Shown here: positions 16,274-25,169 of the stretch, piece after piece
Numbering within the stretch: position 1 is the stretch's first letter
Layout of the letters: each line of letters opens with the position of its first letter
DNA from: BACL27 sp964203235
GTDB lineage: Bacteria > Actinomycetota > Acidimicrobiia > Acidimicrobiales > Ilumatobacteraceae
Direction: 5' to 3'
Length of the DNA stretch: 64,000 nucleotides
Assembly (NCBI GenBank): GCA_964203235.1
Contig: CAXNLE010000002.1
Location: 930,001-994,000 of the forward strand
Position numbers and translations under genes: made by a program
The notes under the pieces: generated by a model
Databases searched by the model: none
What the model saw: the letters and a program-made list of their open reading frames with translations, nothing else
What the model was told of the DNA's origin: nothing

Positions 16274-17116
16274 TTAGGATACTTGAGCAACCAACCACCA
16301 ATGGCTTGGATTAATTCGGTTTGTCGGAATCACTTTTACCTGATTTTTATCGGTTGTCATTACTTTAAGAGTTCGCTTTTTTGAATGAAATATTTTTATA
16401 TCGCTTAGTTGTGGCGCGACTTTCGCCAACACCGTGTCGGGTTTTAGTCGGTTGGCCTGCCACCCGAATCTCGTCGACCAGCGCCAACGGGCGAGGCGGG
16501 GGCCGACAATTGAAACTTTCCAAAGCGAGCGCATTGCGATGCCTAATGGCACGAGCAAGACATCGCTAGGCACCCAAGTTCGAAAATTGAGCACAACTGT
16601 GCCACCACTTCGGGTGACACGGATTGCTTGGTTTACAAGTTCAAGAGCATCGTGGGGCTGACAATGTTGCAGCGTGATGTATGAAAAAGCGAGATCTACA
16701 GTGTTGTCGTTTAGCGCAAGGGTTCTACCGTTGGCTACGTGCAGTGTGGTCAGGCGATCAATTCGTCCGAACCGCGCAACTGTTTGGCGGCATCGCTCAA
16801 GAAAAGCCGAGTCAACATCTGCGGCAATTACTTTTTCGCAACGATTCGTAAATGCCGAAGTCATTCTGCCTATACCACTGCCGATTTCGAGCAGAGTTGA
16901 AGTCTCAAATTTTATGTCGCCGAGTTCGAGTAATCGAAAGTAAAGCTGAACTTCTTTGTCGCCGGTGTCGACGAACTCTTTAAGTGTTAGATCGTTTCCG
17001 GTTTCATTGTTGAAAACCCAGCCTGTCTCTCGTACGACATCGTCTGCGCTTAAATTATTATCTGCAAGATTTCCTGCGCGCCGCCAAGGCAAATGATGAG
17101 CACGCTTTGTTTGCAT
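16274..17116 (-). CDS. Class I SAM-dependent methyltransferase between lysC and asd
   Basis: 280 residues. Motif I is TLLEIGSGIGRMTSAF, motif II KVIAADVDSAFLERC, and the post-I segment VDLAFSYITLQHCQPHDA, followed by RSGGTVVLNFRTW. This places it in the Methyltransf_11/25 group; the substrate is unknown. It lies 21 nt after lysC and 4 nt before asd, so it is probably co-transcribed with both. No relation to aspartate-family synthesis is known to me. Confidence 0.78.
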   Translation of the reverse strand: MQTKRAHHLPWRRAGNLADNNLSADDVVRETGWVFNNETGNDLTLKEFVDTGDKEVQLYFRLLELGDIKFETSTLLEIGSGIGRMTSAFTNRCEKVIAADVDSAFLERCRQTVARFGRIDRLTTLHVANGRTLALNDNTVDLAFSYITLQHCQPHDALELVNQAIRVTRSGGTVVLNFRTWVPSDVLLVPLGIAMRSLWKVSIVGPRLARWRWSTRFGWQANRLKPDTVLAKVAPQLSDIKIFHSKKRTLKVMTTDKNQVKVIPTNRINPSHWWLVAQVS

Positions 17117-17137
17117 ATGTCTGAAGAAATCTACTTG

Positions 17138-18400
17138 CTACTTGCGTTCAGGCAGTGGTGCCGAATACTCCTCCCCACTATCTAGGTCGAACGCCGTATG
17201 TAATGCACGGACTGCCGTTTCGAGCATCGGGGCAGCCACAACGACCGAAATTCGAATCGTACTCGTTGAAATCATTTCGATATTGACTTTGTTGTCTGCC
17301 AAAACTCGAAACATCTTGGCGGCGATGCCAGGGCTTGATTTCATTCCTGCACCCACAAGTGAGATTTTGGCGATGTTCGAGTCGTTGGTTACACCCTTTG
17401 CGCCAACTTGCTTTGCGATTTTTTCGACGATCGGTTGCGCGACTGCTACATCGGTCTTTGGCAACGTAAAAGAAATGTCTGTTGTTCCTGCAGTTGAAGT
17501 GTTCTGCACGATCATGTCGACGTTGACATTGGCGTTTGCCAACGGCTCGAACAATGCCGCTGAAACACCCGGCTGGTCAGGCACGCCCAGCACAGTTATT
17601 TTTGCATCGCCAGCGTCGTGTACGACACCAGAAATAATCGGATCTTCCATATTTTTTTCTCCTTTACGTTCTTCACTCGTCACCCAAGTTCCTTGCTCCC
17701 AAGTGAAACTTGAGCGCACATGAATCGGCACATTGTGATTTCGAGCAAATTCAACACTACGAAGTGCCAGCACTTTGCTTCCAGCCCCAGCCATCTCGAG
17801 CATTTCATCAAACTCAAGATGTTTTAATTTTCGCGCTTGCGAAACAAGTCGCGGGTCAGCAGTGAAAACACCGGTGACATCGGTATAAATTTCGCAGACG
17901 TCGGCTTTGAGAGCCGCGGCGAGTGCAACTGCAGTCGTATCACTTCCTCCGCGACCGAGTGTTGTAATTTCTTTATCGGTACTGACACCTTGAAAGCCCG
18001 CGACGACTGCAACCTTGCCCTCACCAATTGCTTCGCGAACGCGGTCGCCTCTTATCTCGAGAATTTTTGCGCGCGTGTGCACAGTGTCGGTAATGATCCC
18101 GACTTGGCTGCCGGTGAAACTCATTGCTTCAACACCCAGATCTTGCAGCGCCATACACAAAAGCGACATGCTGATGCGTTCACCAGTTGTCAGCAGCATG
18201 TCTAATTCGCGACCGGATGGCGCTGAAGAAACCTGTCGAGCGAGCTCCATCAGGTTGTCGGTGGCCTTTCCCATCGCCGAAACAACAATTACGAGTTGGT
18301 TGCCTTCTGCTTTTGAGGCAGCGATATGGCGTGCGACATTGCGCATTCTTTCAGGATCTGCCACCGAAGTGCCACCGTATTTTTGAACTATCAACGCCAC
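17138..18400 (-). CDS. lysC: Aspartate kinase
   Basis: 420 residues from GTG 18400 (MALIVQKYGGTSVAD), preferred over the upstream ATG at 18466 because it gives the standard N-terminus and because TAGCGT (18409-18414, minus strand) ends 8 nt before it. The kinase domain contains KYGGTSV, VSAMGKATDNL, TTGERIS and GRGGSDTTAVALAA; two ACT domains follow (ITVLGVPDQPGVSAALF and ISLVGAGMKSSPGIAAKMF), the site of feedback control by Lys/Thr in this family. An internal start for a separate beta subunit is possible, as in other actinobacteria. Confidence 0.93.
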   Translation of the reverse strand: MALIVQKYGGTSVADPERMRNVARHIAASKAEGNQLVIVVSAMGKATDNLMELARQVSSAPSGRELDMLLTTGERISMSLLCMALQDLGVEAMSFTGSQVGIITDTVHTRAKILEIRGDRVREAIGEGKVAVVAGFQGVSTDKEITTLGRGGSDTTAVALAAALKADVCEIYTDVTGVFTADPRLVSQARKLKHLEFDEMLEMAGAGSKVLALRSVEFARNHNVPIHVRSSFTWEQGTWVTSEERKGEKNMEDPIISGVVHDAGDAKITVLGVPDQPGVSAALFEPLANANVNVDMIVQNTSTAGTTDISFTLPKTDVAVAQPIVEKIAKQVGAKGVTNDSNIAKISLVGAGMKSSPGIAAKMFRVLADNKVNIEMISTSTIRISVVVAAPMLETAVRALHTAFDLDSGEEYSAPLPERK

Positions 18401-18452
18401 GTCGTTCAACGCTAGCGCTGCTGGTGTTGCCGACCTGTAGCATTTTCTGATC

Positions 18453-19274
18453 ATGGGAACAGACAAAAGAAACCGTCAAAAAGAAAATCGACTAGCTCGT
18501 CGAAATGAAGTTGCACAAAAGACTCAGCGTCAGATTATGCGCCGTCGAATAACAAGGATTGCTTTGCTAATTGGAGCAGTTGTTGGGGTTGTTTTATTGT
18601 TCAACTTGAGTGGAAACAAAGATGAATCTCAGTCATCAACTAGTGATTCTGTGGTTTCGGCTGAGTCAACCGTGGCACCAGCCGCTGCCGGACCGTTCGC
18701 CTATGGTGAGGGCGATTGTGCGCCGACCGATGGTTCAGGTTCGCAAGTTCAAGAGTTCACTTCTGCACCAAAATTGTGCATTGACTTAACGAAAACCTAC
18801 ACGGCAGTCGTGTCAACATCAAAAGGTGATTTCACTGTGGTACTTGACGCAGCAAAGGCACCTGGCACTGTCAATAACTTTGTCAACTTGGCGCGATCAC
18901 AATATTTTGATGGCACAGTTTGCCATCGAGCGATACCAACTTTTATGGTGCAATGCGGTGATCCAACTGCGACTGGTTCGGGTGGACCTGGCTACGCAAT
19001 CGCCGATGAGTTGCCAGCAGCGGGCGAGTACAAACTCGGCTCATTGGCGATGGCTAACTCTGGGCCAAATACAAATGGCAGTCAGTTCTTTGTTGTAACT
19101 GGCGACCAAGGAGTATCGCTCTCGCCGAGCTACACGTTGTTCGGTCAAGTAACAAAAGGTTTGGATACAACAGTTTCTGCGCTCGACAAAGCAGGCAATG
19201 ATGACCCAGCATCAAATGGCGTGCCACCAAAAGAAGAACTTCGAATTACAAAAGTAACAGTCAGCGAAAACTAA
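18453..19274 (+). CDS. Membrane-anchored cyclophilin-type peptidyl-prolyl isomerase
   Basis: 273 residues. A basic cytoplasmic start (RRRITRIALLIG) leads into one membrane helix (about 33-52), then a Ser/Thr linker and a cyclophilin domain: GDFTVVLDAAKAPGTVNNFVNLARSQYFDGTVCHRAIPTFMVQCGDPT and MANSGPNTNGSQFFV. It would catalyse proline isomerisation outside the membrane. TAGCAT (18438-18443) lies 9 nt before the ATG. It is divergent from lysC. Confidence 0.88.
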   Translation: MGTDKRNRQKENRLARRNEVAQKTQRQIMRRRITRIALLIGAVVGVVLLFNLSGNKDESQSSTSDSVVSAESTVAPAAAGPFAYGEGDCAPTDGSGSQVQEFTSAPKLCIDLTKTYTAVVSTSKGDFTVVLDAAKAPGTVNNFVNLARSQYFDGTVCHRAIPTFMVQCGDPTATGSGGPGYAIADELPAAGEYKLGSLAMANSGPNTNGSQFFVVTGDQGVSLSPSYTLFGQVTKGLDTTVSALDKAGNDDPASNGVPPKEELRITKVTVSEN

Positions 19275-19314
19275 CTTGTTGTTAATTATTTAATTAGAAA
19301 TTTAATTAGTTAGT
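19270..19314. terminator. AT-rich inverted repeat between convergent genes
   Basis: ACTAAC (19270-19275) pairs with GTTAGT (19309-19314), and the interior is made of TTAATT/AATTA words. The stop codons of the cyclophilin and phosphatase genes both fall inside. It belongs to the set of palindromic convergent junctions seen at 4043, 13370 and 28900. Terminator activity is inferred from position only. Confidence 0.3.
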
Positions 19315-20081
19315 AACGTCTCTCGCAAGATGTTGGCTGTCTGGTCGCTGACACCGATTTCGCGCACGAAGTTTTGTACCGAGCCATGTTTTGTATTTAG
19401 ATCGTCGAGAATGATTGCCATAGCGCGTGGGTCGGCCGCAGCAAATCGGGCTGGCATGTTGGCGTACGCCGTGGCAAGATCTGGCTGGCTAACCTCGGCC
19501 CATTTGATGAGTCGCTTCATCCCTAATTCGGTTAGTCCGTAGTCTGCAGAAATGATTTCATCTGGCACACCGAGGATAGACAAAATGAATGCCGCGAGAA
19601 CTCCTGTTCGATCTTTGCCCGCAGCACAATGAAATACCAACGGCAAGACATCGGTTGATGCGATGACTTCAATGGCATCGGCAAACTTTGGTGCAGCATT
19701 GGCGATCATCTCACGATATGCCCAGACCAAAAATTCAACGGTGTCTTCGATAACTGGTGTTTCGGTTTCATTCCATGTTGCGTCGATGATCGACAGATGA
19801 TGAAATGCAACGGGAAACTTGTCAACGGGGAAGGTGCCACGAGTTTTGACCTCGTTATCAGTTCGCAGGTCGATCACGGTTTTCACACCAAGGTCAATTA
19901 CTGCCTGTGCGTCTTCGGCGGTTAAGCGATAAAGCCCATCGGCTCGAAACAAAGTTCGCCATTTCGTGGTTTGGCCGCTGCTTGTTGGGTATCCGCCTAA
20001 ATCACGAAAGTTGTGCACCGCATCAAGTGCGATTATTCGTTGCGGATCACTGATTAGAGATTCAATTTGTGCGCTATTCAC
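19302..20081 (-). CDS. Tyrosine/phosphoinositide phosphatase (Y_phosphatase3 family)
   Basis: 259 residues from GTG 20081, chosen because TAACGT ends 7 nt upstream; a TTG at 20114 is the longer alternative. The N-terminal block VHNFRDLGGYPTSSGQTTKWRTLFRADGLYRL is typical of PF13350 proteins. The active-site loop is HCAAGKDRTGV with Cys and Arg in place. Family members such as mycobacterial PtpB have dual specificity or act on phosphoinositides. No signal peptide is seen. Confidence 0.82.
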   Translation of the reverse strand: MNSAQIESLISDPQRIIALDAVHNFRDLGGYPTSSGQTTKWRTLFRADGLYRLTAEDAQAVIDLGVKTVIDLRTDNEVKTRGTFPVDKFPVAFHHLSIIDATWNETETPVIEDTVEFLVWAYREMIANAAPKFADAIEVIASTDVLPLVFHCAAGKDRTGVLAAFILSILGVPDEIISADYGLTELGMKRLIKWAEVSQPDLATAYANMPARFAAADPRAMAIILDDLNTKHGSVQNFVREIGVSDQTANILRETLLTN

Positions 20082-20204
20082 CCCGTGGACGTTATCTGTT
20101 TGAGATGACTGCAAAGTGTACGTAACGTGACCATGACGTGACCGGAAAATGACGACCTACTTACGGTTAGTTAAATGCCAGTAGTAGTCGCTAGTGTCGC
20201 TCGG

Positions 20205-21062
20205 ATGACAAAACTTGAAATCAAAACAGTTGGCGTAATTGGCTCTGGGATCATGGGCTCTGGAATCGCAGAAGTTATAGGCAAATCGGGGATTGATGTA
20301 ATTATCCGTTCACGTTCGGCAGAAACTGCCCAAGCGACGAAAACTGCAATTGAAGCAAGCCTTAACAAACAACTTGCAAAAGCGAAAATCACCCAAGAGC
20401 AAAAAGACTCTGCAATGTCGCATGTCAGCGTCACGAGCAAACTTGAAGACCTTGCAAATTGTGATCTGATTATCGAGTCTGCTGTTGAAGACCTTGCAAC
20501 AAAACAAGAGTTGTTTTCTCAACTTGACAAAATTGTTAAGCCATCGTGTGTCTTGTCGACGAACACGAGCACTTTGCCAGTGATTGAGATGGCGAAGTCA
20601 ACGAACCGTCCTGACAAAGTTTGTGGAATCCATTTTTTTAATCCTGCTGCGCTGATGCCACTTGTTGAAGTTGTTCGGCCGATCACTGCGAGCGACGAAA
20701 CAATCGCTTTCGCCAATGAGTTTGTCAAAGCCTGCGCCAAAGATGCAGTACAAGTCGTTGATCGTGCTGGGTTCATTGTTAACGCATTGCTGTTTCCATA
20801 TTTGAACAACGCAATTGCAATGTTTGAGGCTGGTACCGCAAGCATGGAAGATATTGATGTTGCAATGAAAGGTGGCTGTAACTTTCCAATGGGGCCGTTT
20901 GCATTGCTCGATCTAGTTGGACTCGATACGTCAGTTGCGATTCTTGAGGCGCTTCATGCAGAATTTAAATCACCAACACTTGAACCCCGTCCAATGTTGA
21001 AAAAGCTTGTTGAGCAAGGCAAATTGGGCCGCAAATCAAAGCAAGGTTTTTATAGTTACTAA
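20205..21062 (+). CDS. 3-hydroxybutyryl-CoA dehydrogenase
   Basis: 285 residues from ATG 20205, supported by TAGTGT (20192-20197) 7 nt upstream; an in-frame ATG at 20175 is the alternative. The Rossmann motif is VGVIGSGIMGSGIAE, followed by DLIIESAVEDL, STNTSTLPV, GIHFFNPAALMPLVEVV and a C-terminal helical domain (GGCNFPMGPFALLDLVGLDT). It interconverts acetoacetyl-CoA and 3-hydroxybutyryl-CoA with NAD(P). With the ethylmalonyl-CoA mutase gene nearby it could serve that pathway or butyrate/PHB metabolism. Confidence 0.87.
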   Translation: MTKLEIKTVGVIGSGIMGSGIAEVIGKSGIDVIIRSRSAETAQATKTAIEASLNKQLAKAKITQEQKDSAMSHVSVTSKLEDLANCDLIIESAVEDLATKQELFSQLDKIVKPSCVLSTNTSTLPVIEMAKSTNRPDKVCGIHFFNPAALMPLVEVVRPITASDETIAFANEFVKACAKDAVQVVDRAGFIVNALLFPYLNNAIAMFEAGTASMEDIDVAMKGGCNFPMGPFALLDLVGLDTSVAILEALHAEFKSPTLEPRPMLKKLVEQGKLGRKSKQGFYSY

Positions 21063-21080
21063 AATGTAAATTGTTTACTG

Positions 21081-21758
21081 ATGAGCTGGGATTCAACACC
21101 GACTCCGCTTGATCAGTCAATTTGGGAGTTTCCACCGTCAACAAGATGGCCACGCAATGACGTTGTTGGTCGTGGCGCCGATTTAAGACCAGAAACTTTG
21201 ATTCACGCGTATCGGCACGGAATATTTCCGATGGTTTCAAGCGACGACTTTGATGATCAACAACCGACTGATCTGGTTTGGTGGTCACCCTTAAATCGGG
21301 CAGTAATTAACTTAGAACAGTTAGTGATCTCTCGATCAATGCGCAGTAGTGAAAAGAAATTCGAAGTTCGCATTGACACATGTTTTGAGATGGTGATGCA
21401 CGGTTGTGCGGCGCCGAATCGTGATCACGGTTGGATCACCGCCGAATTCATAGAGGCGTATGTACAGCTTCACAAACTTGGTTATGCCCACAGTTTTGAA
21501 GTCTTTGACGAAAATGGATTATTAGCGGGTGGACTCTACGGTGTTCGGGTTGCCAGATTCTTTGCAGGCGAATCTATGTTTCATTTATTGCGTGACGCAT
21601 CGAAAGTTGCATTAATGGCGTTAATTAAAAAGATGAAAGAATCCGAAATGACTTTGTTAGATGTGCAGTGGTTGACTCCACATTTAGAAAGTCTTGGAGC
21701 GGTAGCCATTACAAGAGAGCAGTATTTACGTGAACTCGCAGTCGCTGTAATGCAATAG
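21081..21758 (+). CDS. aat: Leucyl/phenylalanyl-tRNA--protein transferase
   Basis: 225 residues. It adds Leu or Phe to N-terminal Arg/Lys of proteins, marking them for ClpAP degradation (N-end rule). Motifs seen: AYRHGIFPM, LVWWSPLNRAV, DHGWITAEFIEAYVQLHKLGYAHSFEVF, GGLYGVRVARFFAGESMF and DASKVALMAL. TAAATT (21067-21072) ends 8 nt before the ATG, so it may have its own leaderless promoter despite the 18-nt gap. Confidence 0.92.
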   Translation: MSWDSTPTPLDQSIWEFPPSTRWPRNDVVGRGADLRPETLIHAYRHGIFPMVSSDDFDDQQPTDLVWWSPLNRAVINLEQLVISRSMRSSEKKFEVRIDTCFEMVMHGCAAPNRDHGWITAEFIEAYVQLHKLGYAHSFEVFDENGLLAGGLYGVRVARFFAGESMFHLLRDASKVALMALIKKMKESEMTLLDVQWLTPHLESLGAVAITREQYLRELAVAVMQ

Positions 21759-21782
21759 TTCCACGCCTAGCCTTATCTGATA

Positions 21783-23747
21783 GTGAGTGAGCCAACTAAA
21801 GCCGTAACGCGTGATCAACCCTGGGTGATGCGCACCTATTCGGGGCATTCGAGTGCGGCTGCATCTAACGAGTTGTATCGCACGAACTTGGCACAAGGTC
21901 AAACAGGATTATCAATTGCTTTTGATCTACCAACACAAACTGGTTACGACCCAGATCATGTACTCGCAAGTGGAGAAGTTGGCAAAGTTGGAGTGCCGGT
22001 CGCTCATCTTGGGGACATGCGGACATTGCTCGACGGTATTCCGCCGGGCGAGATGAACACTTCAATGACGATAAATGCAACTGCAGCCTGGTTGCTTGCA
22101 CTTTATGTTGCAAATGCTGACGAACAAAATGTCGCTACAAAAGATTTACGTGGCACAACTCAAAATGACATACTCAAAGAATATTTGTCGCGTGGTACGT
22201 TTATATTTCCACCGCAACAGTCGCGTCGAATAATTGTTGACATGATCGCTTGGTGTGCGACGAACGCACCAAAATGGAACCCGGTCAATATCTGCTCATA
22301 TCATTTGCAAGAGGTCGGTGCGACACCGGTTCAAGAAATCGCGTTTTCGCTGGCTAACGCGATTGATATCTTGGACGCGGTTAAGTCAAGTGATCAGGTA
22401 GCCGATGAGCAGTTTCCACAGGTGTTTTCATCGATTTCATTTTTTGTTAACGCTGGAATCAGATTCGTTGAAGAGATCTGCAAGATGCGCGCATTCGTCG
22501 AACTCTGGCAGCGAATAGGTCGCGAGCGATACGGAATAACCGATGACCGCGCACTGCGATTCAGATACGGCGTTCAAGTAAATTCACTAGGGCTAACTGA
22601 AGCACAGCCTGAAAATAATGTTCAGCGAATTGTTCTCGAAATGCTGGCTGTAACGCTTTCTAAAAATGCTCGCGCTCGCAGTGTGCAGTTGCCGGCCTGG
22701 AACGAAGCCCTTGGTTTGCCTCGCCCGTGGGATCAACAGTGGTCGTTGCGAATGCAACAAGTCTTGGCTTTTGAAACTGACTTGCTTGAATATGAAGATA
22801 TTTTTGATGGATCAACTGTCATCGAATCGCGAACTTCACAATTAGTTGATCAAGCATGGATTGAACTCAACGAGATTTTGGCAATCGGTGGTGCATTTGA
22901 AGCAGTTGACGTTCTTAAGGGCAAACTTGTTAATTCGATGTCAAGTCGCACGAGCAGAATAGAAAAAGGCGATCAAAAAGTTATTGGAGTGAATGCGTTT
23001 ACACAGACGGCGCTTTCTCCTTTAGGTGGCTTTGACAATATTCTCAAAGTTGATCCGAAGATAGAAAAACAAATGATCGCTGAAGTTGAAACTTGGCGCA
23101 AATCTCGAAATCAAATTCAAGTAGATTCGGCGCTCAAGTCTTTGCAAATCGCCGCTCGCGAAGGGTTAAATTTGATGCCTGCTTCGATTGAACTTGCCAA
23201 AGTTGGGGGCACGACAGGCGAGTGGTCACAGGTGCTGCGTGACATTTTTGGTGAGTATCGCGCGCCAACCGGTGTAGGTGGCGTCTCTGGTCGACATGGT
23301 CATCTATTGAACGAGGTTTCAGATTTTGTCAAAACAATTGTTGGTGGCCCGCCGAGACTATTGGTTGCAAAGCCTGGTTTGGACGGCCACTCGAGTGGGG
23401 CCGAACAGATTGCAGTTGCTGCACGTGACTCTGGAATGGAAGTTGTCTATAGTGGCATTCGTTTAACACCGGAACAAATTGCAGCCTCTGCGCGCGATGA
23501 AGATCCAGATGTAATTGGACTTTCAATTCTTTCAGGCTCGCATCTAGCGCTTGTGCCAGAAGTGATGTTGCAGTTGAAAAAAGCAGGTGTGAGTTCACCC
23601 GTAGTCGTCGGCGGAATCATTCCTGAAGACGATCGCAAGAAATTAACCGATCTAGGTGTCGTAGCGATTTATACTCCGAAAGATTTTGATATCGCCAGAA
23701 TCATGCGAGATATTGCTGATATCTCAGTGAAGCATCGCCGAAAATAA
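21783..23747 (+). CDS. ecm: Ethylmalonyl-CoA mutase (MeaA/Ecm-like), B12-dependent
   Basis: 654 residues from GTG 21783. The catalytic part contains RTYSGHSSAAASNELYR, GLSIAFDLPTQTGYD, GDMRTLLDGIPPGEMNTSMTINATA and NSLGLTEAQPENNVQRI followed by PAWNEALGLPRPWDQQWSLRMQQ; these match ethylmalonyl-CoA mutase more closely than methylmalonyl-CoA mutase as I recall them. The C-terminal cobalamin domain has KPGLDGHSSGAEQIA in place of the common DxHxxG spacing region, then VIGLSILSGSHLALVP. It isomerises ethylmalonyl-CoA to methylsuccinyl-CoA in acetyl-CoA assimilation. Methylmalonyl-CoA mutase remains an alternative. TAGCCT (21768-21773) is 9 nt upstream. Confidence 0.8.
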   Translation: MSEPTKAVTRDQPWVMRTYSGHSSAAASNELYRTNLAQGQTGLSIAFDLPTQTGYDPDHVLASGEVGKVGVPVAHLGDMRTLLDGIPPGEMNTSMTINATAAWLLALYVANADEQNVATKDLRGTTQNDILKEYLSRGTFIFPPQQSRRIIVDMIAWCATNAPKWNPVNICSYHLQEVGATPVQEIAFSLANAIDILDAVKSSDQVADEQFPQVFSSISFFVNAGIRFVEEICKMRAFVELWQRIGRERYGITDDRALRFRYGVQVNSLGLTEAQPENNVQRIVLEMLAVTLSKNARARSVQLPAWNEALGLPRPWDQQWSLRMQQVLAFETDLLEYEDIFDGSTVIESRTSQLVDQAWIELNEILAIGGAFEAVDVLKGKLVNSMSSRTSRIEKGDQKVIGVNAFTQTALSPLGGFDNILKVDPKIEKQMIAEVETWRKSRNQIQVDSALKSLQIAAREGLNLMPASIELAKVGGTTGEWSQVLRDIFGEYRAPTGVGGVSGRHGHLLNEVSDFVKTIVGGPPRLLVAKPGLDGHSSGAEQIAVAARDSGMEVVYSGIRLTPEQIAASARDEDPDVIGLSILSGSHLALVPEVMLQLKKAGVSSPVVVGGIIPEDDRKKLTDLGVVAIYTPKDFDIARIMRDIADISVKHRRK

Positions 23748-23748
23748 T

Positions 23749-24102
23749 TTAAGGCTTCATCGTCGTAGATGGCGCAACTGGAAAAAAACCATTTGCAGGT
23801 GGAAAGATAAGTTCATCTCCGGTTTCAACATGGTCAGAGTTTGTAATGTCGTTCAAATCCATTAACGCCTGCATGTCTAATAAATAAGTTGAAGCAATGC
23901 CAAAGAGTGTGTCGCCAGGTTGAATTATGTATCTGACTGGCGGAGTGTAAATCGTCGTAGTTACTGGCACGGTTGCCGCTACTGGCACGAGAGTTGTAGT
24001 TGGTGCCGGGTCATCACCTTGTTGAGCAAATACCAGAGATAGAGCGCCGCTGATAATTGTGGTTGCAAGTAGCGACATTTGAAGTCGGCCCTTAAAAAAC
24101 AT
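23749..24102 (-). CDS. Secreted LysM-domain protein
   Basis: 117 residues from ATG 24102, supported by TAGCCT (24111-24116, minus strand) 8 nt upstream. A signal peptide or anchor (MSLLATTIISGALSLVFA) is followed by a Thr/Pro linker and one LysM repeat (YIIQPGDTLFGIASTYLLDMQALMDLNDITNSDHVETGDELIFP). LysM binds peptidoglycan, so a cell-wall location is likely. No catalytic domain is present. Its stop is one base from the mutase gene stop. Confidence 0.8.
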   Translation of the reverse strand: MFFKGRLQMSLLATTIISGALSLVFAQQGDDPAPTTTLVPVAATVPVTTTIYTPPVRYIIQPGDTLFGIASTYLLDMQALMDLNDITNSDHVETGDELIFPPANGFFPVAPSTTMKP

Positions 24103-24166
24103 CGCTCTTAAGGCTAGGCGCATATTTGGGGCATATTGCGATCATGATCTCATCTAACCTGAACGC

Positions 24167-25156
24167 ATGAAAGTGCTCGCCGCCGTTGATAAGTTTCGCG
24201 GCACAGCTACCGCGGCGCAAGTCGCGACTGCAATTGGTCACGCATGTTGGCAACTTGGTCACGATTGCATTGAGCGTCCACTTGCCGATGGTGGAGAAGG
24301 AACTCTTGAAGCACTTGGTGGCGCAAACCGAACGACACTCGTTACTGGTCCGCTTGGTGATCCTGTTAATGCAGCTTGGCGTCTACATCGTGGTACAGCA
24401 ACTATTGAGATGGCTTGCGCCTCTGGTTTATTGCTCGCGGGTGGCAAAGAAAAAAATGATGCTGTCGCTGCGTCGACTACGGGCACTGGAGAACTCATTG
24501 ATGCCGCATTAGATCTTGGAGCAAAACGAATCATCGTTTGTCTGGGTGGATCTGCCACCACAGATGGAGGGCTTGGAGCAGTTCGTGCAATTCAAACACC
24601 GGCGCGACTCAAAGGCGTTGAGTTTGTAGTTGCATGTGACGTGACGACAGCGTTCACAGACGCCGCAAAAGTTTTTGGGCCACAAAAAGGTGCATCATCA
24701 GCGCAAGTTCAGTTGCTCACAACTCGACTTGAGCGTCTTGTTCAGATGTATAAAGAGACGTATGGTGTTGATGTTTCGTTGTTACCGGGTGCAGGTGCTG
24801 CGGGCGGATTAGCCGGTGGCTTGGCGGCACTCGGAGCGAACCTTGTGCCAGGTTTTGATCTTGTTGCGCAAGAAGTTCTGCTTGATGAGCTACTAATTGA
24901 TGTTGACTTAATTATCACTGGTGAGGGATATATGGACAACGAAAGTTTTTCAGGGAAAGTTGTCGGCTCGATGGCAGAACTTGCCGCTGAGAAAAAAATT
25001 CAGATCTCGGCAATCTGCGGTGAAATTCATCAAGAAGTGCAAGGACGACTTAATGCATTAAGTCTTGTTGAATTATTTGGACGCGATAGCGCGATACAAC
25101 AACCATTGCATTGCATCGAACAAGCAGCGTTAAAACTTTTGCGTGACGCAAAATAA
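24167..25156 (+). CDS. Glycerate 2-kinase (GlxK/GarK type)
   Basis: 329 residues. The N-terminus VLAAVDKFRGTATAAQVATAIG, the ERPLADGGEGTLEALGG block, IVCLGGSATTDGGLGAV and LPGAGAAGGLAGGLAALGA are typical of the type I glycerate kinase family, which phosphorylates D-glycerate, here most likely to 2-phosphoglycerate. TAACCT (24155-24160) ends 6 nt before the ATG. It is divergent from the LysM gene. Confidence 0.88.
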   Translation: MKVLAAVDKFRGTATAAQVATAIGHACWQLGHDCIERPLADGGEGTLEALGGANRTTLVTGPLGDPVNAAWRLHRGTATIEMACASGLLLAGGKEKNDAVAASTTGTGELIDAALDLGAKRIIVCLGGSATTDGGLGAVRAIQTPARLKGVEFVVACDVTTAFTDAAKVFGPQKGASSAQVQLLTTRLERLVQMYKETYGVDVSLLPGAGAAGGLAGGLAALGANLVPGFDLVAQEVLLDELLIDVDLIITGEGYMDNESFSGKVVGSMAELAAEKKIQISAICGEIHQEVQGRLNALSLVELFGRDSAIQQPLHCIEQAALKLLRDAK

Positions 25157-25169
25157 TTTGGGAGTTTAA

